64,000 bases of DNA from Azolla caroliniana (lineage: Eukaryota > Polypodiophyta): positions 8,928,001-8,992,000 of the forward strand of contig JBHGNT010000007.1 of assembly GCA_043228905.1 (NCBI GenBank). Reading direction: 5' to 3'. Of this stretch, positions 1 to 9,000 are shown in pieces. The position numbers and the translations under genes were made by a program. Every line of letters begins with the position of its first letter. Position 1 is the stretch's first letter. The notes under the pieces are model-generated. The model saw only the letters and a program-made list of their open reading frames with translations. It was not told where the DNA came from and did not search any database.

Positions 1-53
1 GCCTCCTAGCTATCCTTGTATATTCTTTCTACATAATATATCTTTTGTCATCA

Positions 54-94
<41 letters not shown>

Positions 95-132
95 TTCTAC
101 ACCCTCTTTTCCTCTTAGTACTAATCTCCTCT
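1..132 (+). mobile_element. End of repeat X (LTR-like), truncated by the window edge
   Basis: The first ~90 bases closely match 4165-4245, including a shared block ending tcttttgtcatcatcatt followed by a (CT)n run at 57-91. Repeat X ends here, and copia K coding sequence starts at about 133 after the 5-mer TTGTC. The same 5-mer sits at 3924-3928 where the other half of the K integrase meets the start of X, so X is inserted in the K integrase. The orientation is probably +, because the other copy has a TATA box on this strand. Element class is not proven. Confidence 0.5.
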
Positions 133-1525
133 TTGTCTCCGTAGCCGTCTGATCGAAGGCATCAGACATGCCTACCGGTTGCCTTTTCGACTTCGTTTTT
201 GAACCTTAGGAAGTGTCTGAACACTTCGCTCTTCTGCCGCATGGAGTAGATCCAAGTATGTCTGGAGAAGTCATTGATGAACGTTACATAGTACCAGAAA
301 CCACCGAATGTTTCTGTGTTGGCTGGTCCCCATACATCTGAATGTATTACATCCAGGATCCCTTTGCTTGTGTTCCTCTACTTTGGGAACAGTTGTCGGT
401 GTTGTTTGCCGAATTGACAAGCTTCGCACACGCCTGCAATTTCCTTTTCGGTGAAGGTCGGGAGTCTGGTGACAACTCCTTTCGATTGCATTCCCTTGAG
501 CTTTTGGAGATTCACGTGGCCTATCCTCTTGTGCCACAACTCTATGTCGGCGTCGGCTCTTTGGCCCTTGGCATACATTGCTGAGTTCATCTCGTGAGAG
601 TCAAGGATGAACATCCGACCTTCTCTCCGACCGTGAACGATAAGTCGGCCTTCTTTTTCAATGAAGCAACCTACATCATTGAAGCGGACTTGCATGCCTT
701 GTTCGACTCTCTGGCCAACTGAGACCAAGTTCTTTGTTATTGTAGGAACATGCAAAACGTTCTTGATGTATGTTTGGTTGCCTTCTTCCCCAAATGGGAC
801 ATTGCCGATATGTTGAATGGGGTGAATTGTATCATGCCCAGTTTCCACATAGTCGGGTCATTCAGGCTTTTGTAGGTCCTTGAACCAATCCTCATGGGAT
901 GTCATGTGGTTCGATGCGTCCAAGTCGACAAACCATACATCTTCTAGTTTGGAGCTGTTGGTCGGGTTTGAGGTTGCCATTGAGTGCGCTCTGTGTCTCA
1001 TCACAAACATTCTGCCACGATTATCGTAGTCGGAGTTGGAGGCGTAGTTTGTGAGTTGTCGGCTTGTGGAGGCCGACTGACTCTTCTTTTTCCGACACTC
1101 TGCCTCATAGAGGCCGAATTTACCACAGTATCCTCACTGAGCGAGATTGTTTTTTCGGTTGGCTCCGGCCTGATTCCTCCCCCTTCTTCCGGATGCTTCG
1201 CCTCATGCGTTTGAGACGTCTTGTCGGTAATAGAAGTTGTGTTCTTGGGGTTGCTCTTGGCCAAATCGTCCTCTTCTCCCCCGACCTTGTCCTCTTCCTC
1301 CATCGAAGTTCGAATAGATCATTTGTCCTTCTTGTGCATTGCTTCTTGTTCGAACATGATTCTCCTCAACCAACAACATCGACAGGAGATCGAAGGAGGG
1401 AGGATTCTCCCTCGCGAGGACTGCCGACTGAATGCTCCTGAACCCGAGGTGTTAAGCCTTCGAGGCAAATCTGCACCATTTCATCATCGTCAATGCTAAC
1501 ATTGATTGACCCGAGGGCATCGCAC
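133..1525 (-). pseudogene. Copia element K: gag, protease and N-terminal integrase fragment
   Basis: Reading from 1525 down to 133, the pieces are: a UBN2-type gag C-terminus (CDALGSINVSIDDDEMVQIC, near 1450-1520); a degenerate zinc knuckle (CGKFGLYEAEC, near 1100); a protease segment WFVDLDASNHMTSH with the catalytic DSG changed to DLD; the GAG-pre-integrase region including LWHKRIGHVNLQKLKGM and CEACQFGKQHR (zinc HHCC part); and the integrase first catalytic Asp in DVIHSDVWGPA. Coding stops at LRSDG near 133, just before the KEYF part. That continuation lies at 3190-3928. Frameshifts and stops break the frame, most visibly near 370 and 840. The upstream junction at about 1525 is an inversion join to the + strand copia fragment. 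Confidence 0.8.
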
Positions 1526-1828
1526 AGATGAAGAATTCAATTTCGGGTTGGCTAAAGAAGCTGAAGGCGGAAACAAGGGAAGCAACCGAAGGGAAGAACC
1601 GGAGTCAGCCGAACAAGGGGGAGATGAAGCCAAGAAGGGCGAGAAGGCCAAGACCAAGACACGGTCTGATGTGGTTAAGGGCCTGAAGACAAAAGACGAA
1701 TTGGCGACAACCAATTTGGGCAAGAGCGGAAGCGAATCGGAGACAACTGATTTGGTTCGAATGTTCGATTCGGAGACGCCGAATCAACTGAAGGCCAAGC
1801 GAAGGAAAGTGCAGCGTAAGAGGAGTAG
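1526..1828 (+). pseudogene. Displaced copy of the copia post-RNase H extension domain
   Basis: This codes for an acidic and lysine-rich stretch with DEEFNFGLAKEAEGG, then KTRSDVVKGLK, then MFDSETPNQLKAKRRK. The same motifs occur downstream of RNase H in copia A (47025-47757), copia F (15945-16280) and the adjacent 2228-2746 segment. Here the domain is fused upstream of an RNase H segment at about 1829, in frame, which is the wrong order. I read this as a recombination join within the LYS-rich tract (KAKR..QRKR). No protein family is recognised for the domain. Confidence 0.6.
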
Positions 1829-2746
1829 CATGATCGTGTGGAGTAGCAAGAAGCAGCCGACAATTGCACTGTCGAGCACAGAGGCTGAGTATCGAGGAGC
1901 GGTTGTCGCAACGTGCGAAGCCATTTGGCTGAAGTGGCTACTTCAGGACCTGCAGGTGGAGGTGTTCGATCCGACGAGGATACTGCGACAACCTCAGCAA
2001 CATTCAACTTGCGAAGAACCCCGTCTTCCACGCCCGGACTAAGAACATTGAGGTGCACTACCACTTTGTTTGTGAGTGTGTCCTCTCTCGTGAAGTTGAG
2101 CTTTAGTATGTTTCGACGGATCAGCAGAACGCTGACATTTTCACCAAGCCCCTTGGTCTGAACAAGTTGCGGCAATTCTGGGTGCGCTTAAGTTGCGGCA
2201 CCTCGATGTGTCGAACTTGAGGGGGAGAAAAGTCCCGCAAGATGAAGGAAAGGAGCAAGGAAGGAGCGGAAATGTCTGCGACATCAAATCGGATGACGAA
2301 TTCGATTTAGTGTTGGCTGAAGAAGTCGAAGGTGGATCCATGGAAGAGTCCGGAAGCGGACGAGAGGGCAGCAGCCAAAAGAAAGAGCTAGAGCCAACCA
2401 AACATGGGGGAGATGACGCCAACAAGGGCGAGAAGGCCAAAATTGAGGACGAATTGGAGACAACCAATTCGATTAGAAGCATAGACAAATTGGAGGCAGT
2501 CGATTCGGTTCGGATGTTTGATTCAGAGACGCGGAATCAACTGAAGGCCAAGCGGAATAAAGGGCAGCAGAAGAGGCGCCATCATCGTGACAGTTGGGAG
2601 CTAGAAAAGGCCGCACGAGCAGACAAGCCGACCGTAAGGGTCGAGGCGCACGGAATCGAACGGGTCGAGGAGCGCGAGCGAGGCGTGAAGCCAAGAGAAA
2701 CCAGAGCGAAGGACCGGAAGAGCCTCAAGTTGAGCTTGAGGGGGAG
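1829..2746 (+). pseudogene. Copia (A/F family) RNase H end plus extension domain
   Basis: RNase H motifs are in order: VWSSKKQPTIALSSTEAEY (1837-1893), then after a frame change KNIEVHYHFV (about 2041-2070) and ADIFTKPLG (2134-2160). The canonical polypurine tract CTTGAGGGGGAG is at 2216-2227. Coding then continues as the extension domain, with DDEFDLVLAEEVEGG, GEKAKIEDELETTNSI and MFDSETRNQLKAKRNK. It ends in the peptide PQVELEGEC, written across a second identical CTTGAGGGGGAG at 2735-2746. The stop TGA comes from the LTR's first bases. This copy lacks the SDVVKGLK motif and is frameshifted inside the extension. It is a 3' fragment of an element on the + strand. Confidence 0.8.
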
Positions 2747-3153
2747 TGTTGAGATACAAGCTCACCATTGGCCGGATCGGTTGTGCAAACCGAGAACCGG
2801 ATCGGTTCGTAAACTGGTGTGCAAACCGGTGCGCAACAAGAGGCCGAATCGGTGTGGCAACCGGGAGGCCGTTGAACAGATATTCCGCGAGGGAATATAT
2901 TTGGGAGTTAGTGTAGGAGCTCAGTTATGAGCATTGAAGTACGTGTCAGTACTTTTGTCAGTCTGTATGGACTTGTATAAAAGTGCTCTCTGAGCACATC
3001 CTATGTACAGAGTTTACACATTATTTTGAATTCAGTTTTTCTGTGTGTTTTTCCCTCTCCGTCTCTCCTGCATACATTGTGTCTTAAGCTCTCCATTAAA
3101 CCTGTTTTTTTTCTGTCAGTATTCTTTGTTTCGTATAGCTTCTGCACGTAACA
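2747..3153 (+). mobile_element. 3' LTR of copia A/F-family fragment
   Basis: Starts TGTTGAG directly after the polypurine tract and ends near 3153 in ..cacgtaaca. The U3 part is rich in CCGGATCGG and AACCGG words. The block from gagctcagttatgagcattgaag to gtataaaagtgctctctgagcac matches the F LTRs (14886-15293 and 29305-29715, reverse strand), and gives a TATA-like box ttgtataaaagtg near 2970. No matching 5' LTR is seen. Confidence 0.75.
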
Positions 3154-3163
3154 TTTCACAATC

Positions 3164-3230
3164 CTCATGATAGGAACATCCAATCTCCCAAACTCACCTC
3201 ATGATGGGAACATCCAATCTCCCAAACTCA
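3164..3230. repeat. About 34-bp tandem duplication
   Basis: Two near-identical units containing ggaacatccaatctcccaaa lie back to back at the junction between the copia LTR and the K integrase fragment. This is probably a small local duplication. Confidence 0.7.
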
Positions 3231-3928
3231 CTATCGGATAAGTGAGTTGATTCATTTCCAACTAAGTCTTCGTACTTAGGCATTTTGGCCTTTCCTTTGT
3301 CCTATTTCGAACTCAGCCGCGATGTGCTTTGGTCACTTGGAGGCTCTTGTGGTCCACTCAACTTGGTTGAGATTGGACTTTCCTCTAATGTGAACCTCGG
3401 TCAATCATCCTCCTCCGCATCTGTGTCGAACGGGGCTGATTCGACTGTATACCAGGATGTTGATTCATCGAGTACTACATCCCTACTCACTCGTAGCTTT
3501 TTGGTGGAAGGGTTGAAGCACTTATACCCTTTTTGCTCGAGTGAGTACCCTACTAGTATACATTTCTCCGACTTGAGATCAAGCTTCTATCACAGGTCGT
3601 CGGGAATATGTACATATGCAATTGAACCAAACATCCTAACATGAGATAGATCCAGTTTCTTCCCATAGAACTTTTTGTAGGGGGTAAGTTCGTGCACTCC
3701 TAACGTTGTGCAATGATTCATCAAATAAATGGCCGTATTCACCGCTTCAGCCCAATATGACTTTGGCAGATGTTTCTCATTCATCATTGCCCTTGCCACC
3801 TCGAGCATGTGCCAATTCTTGCATTCGGCTACTCCGTTCTGCTGATGTGTGTGTCGGTAGGTAAACTCCCGCCGAATTCCTTCTTCTTGAAGATATGTTA
3901 TAAAGGCATCGGAAAAGTACTCCTTGTC
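3190..3928 (-). pseudogene. Copia K: second half of integrase and hinge
   Basis: Reading down from 3928: DKEYFSDAFITYLQEEGIRR, then NGVAECKNWHMLEVARAMM (the third catalytic Glu is followed by CKN instead of RKN), YWAEAVNTAIYL, MFGSIAYVHIPD, then in a shifted frame KLDLKSEKCILVGYSLEQKG and VSRDVVFDESTSWY. This is the continuation of the integrase that breaks at 133. It resembles copia A (49800-50300), so K and A are related. Coding fades out into an acidic hinge near 3190 and no RT follows. Confidence 0.8.
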
Positions 3929-4250
3929 ATGATATGGCAAGATTCAAACCCATGACCTTATGTTACATGGGTCGAGCCCTTGCCATTAAACTAGACATTG
4001 TAATACGAAGGATATTATTTTCATTTATTATTTCACTATAGAAAATTGATGTATATTCCAGATTTCTCTGGAACATTCTAGAAACTTCAGAAGTACTCCT
4101 GAAAATCCTATATAAGGAGGCACAAGGCATTATTTCGAACCAAATTGGTTCAACGCCAGTCTTAAGACTCCTAACTATCCTTATATATTCTTTCTACATA
4201 ATATATCTTTTGTCATCATCATTTTCTCTCTCTCTCTCTCTCTTATCGTA
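3929..4250 (+). mobile_element. Repeat X, promoter-bearing LTR-like segment
   Basis: Begins next to the 5-mer TTGTC (3924-3928) in the K integrase. It holds a TATA box cctatataaggagg near 4110, a transcribed-leader-like stretch, and a (CT)n run at 4226-4242, as in the copy at 1-132. A tRNA-like B-box motif (rc gggtttgaatcttgcc) lies at 3936-3954. Whether X is an LTR or another class is unresolved. The internal part is not found in the window. Confidence 0.5.
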
Positions 4251-4445
4251 ATTAGCTTACCCTAGTGGTAAGTCGATAACACTACAAGCACTGTGTCTTG
4301 AGTTTGAAACCCAATTTCCTCATCTCTCTATTATATACTTCATATATATCTCTATTTCACTAGATGCCACTGTGGAATGTACCTTGTCTCCATTGGGCAA
4401 CCTTACCAACTGAGCTACATCCATCTGGGCTCTCTCTCTCTCTCT
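4250..4445. repeat. Two tRNA-like (SINE-type) modules in opposite orientation
   Basis: On the + strand, ccctagtggtaagtcg followed about 45 bases later by gagtttgaaaccc resembles pol III A and B boxes. On the - strand at about 4380-4435, ggatgtagctcagttggtaa is an excellent match to a tRNA 5' part and A box, but its B box is weak. Neither folds into a convincing full tRNA by eye. They interrupt the (CT)n stretch of X, which resumes at 4434. They are best read as SINE-like insertions. Confidence 0.45.
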
Positions 4446-5869
4446 TGTGTTCTATTCGGGTTCAATCTCCAACTTAGGTCAAAATTCAAATTTAAAATTT
4501 TAAAATTTTAAAATTTTAAAGATTTTCCTAAAATGTGAGAATAAGGTTTGAAAATGAAAGGATTGTTTTAAAAGAAAATAAAAAAAACCATTTAAATCGT
4601 GGTTTCTAACTGTTGAAACCGAACCGTTTAAACCGTTAAGCTGTTAAGCTGTTAAGCCACGATTTTGCGGTTTGGTTCGGTTCAAACCAACCCGTTGTCG
4701 ACTGTTACTCAAATCCAACCTTTCCCTAAGTATCTGATTTGTACCCTGAAATTTCTCAATGGAGGATACATTACATTTTTTGTGAATGAGAATACCAAAG
4801 CAGTTCCTCATTATTTTGGAATCACATTAAAACACACATTTTACTATTCTTCCCGAAATAGGTAAATACTAGAGAGGTGGTCTAGTTTAAATGACAATTG
4901 TCGCTATAATTCTTCCATAGATTACAATAATTTCAGGAAATGTGAATCCAAATTACACAAGTTTTTATATATAATTGAGCCTTTTTACATAGATGGGGTG
5001 AGAGAATTATGATGAGAATGAATTTTGGAGATATGCTCTTTAGTTTCAACATGGTGAGTTCAAGATCAATGACGATGTTGCCTTGATCATCATAGATCTC
5101 CCACACCCTCGTGATTCACAACCCCATGGTTCCATTTATAGTCAAAGCCCACACATTTGATTCCCGAATGGGAGTACCCAACAATGAGATATCTTGCTCA
5201 TGATAAAGCATTTCAAAGTTCTCTTGGCAGATAAATTTAGTATCATATTCATAAAATGTGTTGGACAAGAACTTTGAAGTGCTATGATTCAACGAAAGGT
5301 CGACTATCAAATGATTGTCCCTAGTGTATACACTTGGGCAACAGATACATATGCGAAAAGTTTGAGCCACGTCTCTACATTTTTGAACAATTTGGCAAGT
5401 GCTTAGTATATATGTGACAAACATCAACAACATGTGTATTAAACCCTTCGCTTTGTTCAATTTTCCCTTATGAAGGAGACAAAAAGGCAAGAAATAAAAT
5501 AAACAACATCAACAATCCTAGCCTTTCCTTTTGTGGTATTGTTGATGTAAGGCAAAGGCTTAGACCGAGCAAGAAAGGTATGAGAGACATGGACATGAAA
5601 GTGAAGTGGAAAGACACAATAAAAGGCCAACAAGTGGCCACTATAACTGTGACAGAATTGGTTTTATGCCTAGTGTGGTGAATGCCACTATAACTGTGAG
5701 CATTTTAGCCTACGAATACATCCTAGAGCCCAACGTCTCCAAAACAGTGTGAATGAGCCAATGGCTACATCAATGAACGAACCAATGGCATGGATATTCC
5801 TTTGTCCAAACTTTGGCTCAAACACATTACATTAAGATACATCAAATATGGACCCATATAGACGTACTC
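4446..5869. other. AT-rich intergenic DNA, no recognised gene
   Basis: Contains a short run of ttaaaattttaaaattttaa near 4490-4520 and a small repeat of gttaagct near 4635. One 124-codon open frame lies at 5116-5490 (-), with no domain I recognise and no clear splice partners. It could be a remnant of a gene, but I cannot support a function. Confidence 0.5.
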
Positions 5870-6086
5870 AGACACATACAATCAAATACAAATACAAATA
5901 CAGATACAAATACAGATATAAATACAGATATAAATACGAATACGACCATAAATACAAATACAAATACAAAAACAAGTACGCAATACAAATACAAATGCAA
6001 ATCCACAAAACACAACAAATACAATCACAATTCTTGCTTCTTAATCTTCTTCTTTTTCTTCTTCAAGCTCCCTTCTCTGCAGAGCT
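5870..6086 (+). promoter_or_regulatory. DCP5 upstream/5' UTR region with AAATAC hexamer repeat
   Basis: From about 5879 to 6010 the sequence is an imperfect array of acaaat/acagat/ataaat units (period 6). It is followed by a pyrimidine-rich stretch cttcttctttttcttcttc at 6039-6066, directly before the DCP5 ATG at 6087. CT-rich leaders are common just downstream of plant start sites. The exact transcription start and TATA box are not identified. Confidence 0.5.
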
Positions 6087-9000
6087 ATGGCGGAGAATGG
6101 TGCTGATCAATACATCGGAAGCCTCATTAGCCTCACTTCCAAGAGTGAGATCAGATATGAGGGTCTTCTTTACACCGTGGACACAGAGAATTCAAATATC
6201 GCTCTTCAAAACGGTGAGAGAAACACTTATTTATCTCTCGTTCTCCTGCTCTCGCTGTGCTTTTGCTTCACAGATATTATAAATGATATCGTAAACGTAG
6301 TTCTTATAGACTTGGCAGGATCTGAACTTCACAGATCTTATTGCCTAACGGCATAGAAAGGAAAATGAAACGTTTTACGAAGAATATTTCTTGGAAACAT
6401 GGAAAAGATGATGAAAACACGAATGATTCACGACGTTACATCAAAAAATCTGCCAAAAGTATAGTGAAACAAAGAATTGTCCGTGTATTGTCTTGATAAA
6501 AATTATATTTTGTTGCCAAAAATGTTTGAAGAAATCAGCTTATAAACGTGGAGGATATGATGAAACAAGTACATTTCATACAAGAATGGTTCATGCATTG
6601 CAGAGACATGGAAAATTTGCTGAAAGTAATAATAATTCATGATATTCCATAGTGAAATCTGCTTAGAAACATGGAAAGTATCGCGAAGCAACGCATGTTT
6701 CATTTATCATCTCATCCTTTTTTCGTAAAAATTTTGCAGATGCATCAAATGACAATGAAGCACCTGTATATCTTGTTTATAAAATACTTCTTTTTATAAA
6801 TCTTCTTTGAATCGTGTAAAATATGTGGTCATCCTATAATGGTTAATATATTATGGCATATTGGTTTTCAAGAAATGGTATTCTTGTGAGACTGTATCAA
6901 ATAGTAGTGAAGCACCTTGTATGGAGTAGTTTTACCTTGTTTATGCAGACAGGATGAAGTATAATATGAAGACCTATGCTTACAAGCATGGAAATGACGC
7001 TGAAATAAGCATACTCATACAGGAATGGTTCCTGCATAGATTTTACTGAAAAATGGGTTGAGTATCTTGATTTTGGAGACTGTATCACTGGTGATAATGG
7101 CATTATACACACAGTTTAAGGGACAAAGAATTTTTTTATAAATAAATATTTTGAGAACATGTAAATTATGCTGAAACAAGAATTATTGAATTCCAGTACC
7201 TTCTGAAGAAAATTTTGTACCTTGTTTATAAGAAGGAAAATGAAATGCTTTGCATAACTTTCTTATTAGATAAACAAAATACTTTATGAAGAATTTTTCT
7301 CAGAGACATGGAAGTTGATGAAACACTATCTTTTTGTAATAATGGGTGGAATAGCTTTCATCTCATGTCCATGTTAATAGTTTCAAATATATGGAAATAA
7401 CCTTACACTTATTATGAACCTTATCACTCACCAAAGTATTTATACAAAAAGTAGTCACATCACTTCTACTCAGATTTCGTGTGCAAAGGTTTGGGAAACA
7501 GTTTTGGGGGTTTGAAAAGATTATTTGCTCCAATGGGAATGATTTTAGGCATTTGAACCATGTGGATGACCCTAGATATCCCAGAGATCTCTTCTGCAGC
7601 AATCTGAGTGAGATTACAGACGATGACACCTAGCTCAGACGATGACACCTAGCTCTCTAAGGGGATGGATTGTCATGACCTTAAGGTACTCTTAGATACA
7701 TTAGGAGGGAGAGATTGCTGTGCTAGCACCTTGGGGATTTCTGAAGTGGGCTAAGTGGTAGCCCTTTCAACAAGCTTTCCCTATCCACTACAGTTAAGTT
7801 CTTGAAAATTGGCAATGTCATCAAAATGAAACATCTTGTTTCAGTCTGGAAGTTTCACTCCTCAAAAGGGGCTGAACCAAACGTCTATATCAGAAATTTC
7901 ACTTCGATATATCCATGAATATCTTACATGATATGGCACATGTCCATTTCATAACACTGAAATGTTATCAGTTCCGAACTTTGTCCTCCTAAAAATCAGA
8001 AATTTGAAGGAAAAAATCAGAATGTCAGCTCATCTCCTAGTTCTTGGAGACCCCAAAAGGGGGATGCTAGAAATGTGACAGTGCCAAAACAATCAATGTT
8101 AATTATCAAATTTTCTTTCCTCCTGCTTGAAGTTTTCATGGCATCAAATGATAATTAAAATCATACTCTCTCTCTTATGGCACAAGGAAATATTTAAAGA
8201 GTAAATCTGCTTAGAAATTTTCAGGTATTATGTCCAAGATCATATCAAAAGATATCAAATGATGATGAACCTTTCCTTATTTTATGGGCAATTGTCTCAA
8301 TAATGAAAATTCTGCAAGTCCGATCCTATAGAGCTTAGTTATAAGATAGACGAAAATAAAAAATGCATCTAAGTATGCTGGAATGAGAATAGTTCATGTC
8401 ACCTTGCAAAAAATGATTAAAATCTCCAATTAGCTGATCCAAGATAGAGGTCGTGAGAGCAAGAAAAGTGCCCCAGTGTCAAGTGATGGTAGGTATAATG
8501 TGGAAATGGTATGGGTATAGTGAATCTGGCTAGATTGCACAACAGAATGATATGCCTCAATCTATGTTAGTACTTCTTGATTGGTAGGGAGTGTTCTTGT
8601 TAAGGGGTGTATAGATATATAAATCTAATGGCATCACGAGAGGGTTTAGTGAATGTGGCTAGATTGCACAACAGAATGATATGCTTCAATCTATGTTAGT
8701 ACTTCTTGATTGGTAGGGAGTGTTCTTGTTAAGGGGTGTATAGATATATAAATCTAGTGGCATCACGAGAGGCAAAATATGGCCTGTGGGACTAGATTCG
8801 AAAAAGTGATTATTTGGGTTTCTAAGAGTGCCACTGTAAGTTCAACACTATAATTGGCTGTACGTTTGAGACTTGCTCATAGTTTATTATAAAAAACAAT
8901 ATCCAAAAAACTAGATAAAATGTCTTGTACAAAAGAGAACCTTACACATACTACTAATGAATATCATTCCTTTTTTATGACACTATTATGACTTTCTTGT

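Noticed and set aside
4380-4435. True tRNA gene on the - strand
   Set aside because: Good A box, but the B box and cloverleaf stems are not convincing. Treated as SINE-like.
5116-5490. 124-codon open frame on the - strand as a gene
   Set aside because: No recognisable domain, splice context or conservation to support it. Only mentioned within the spacer.
5813-6282. Open frames of 97 and 144 codons through the hexamer array
   Set aside because: Low-complexity Tyr/Lys or Thr/Asn repeats. They overlap the DCP5 leader and first exon in wrong frames.
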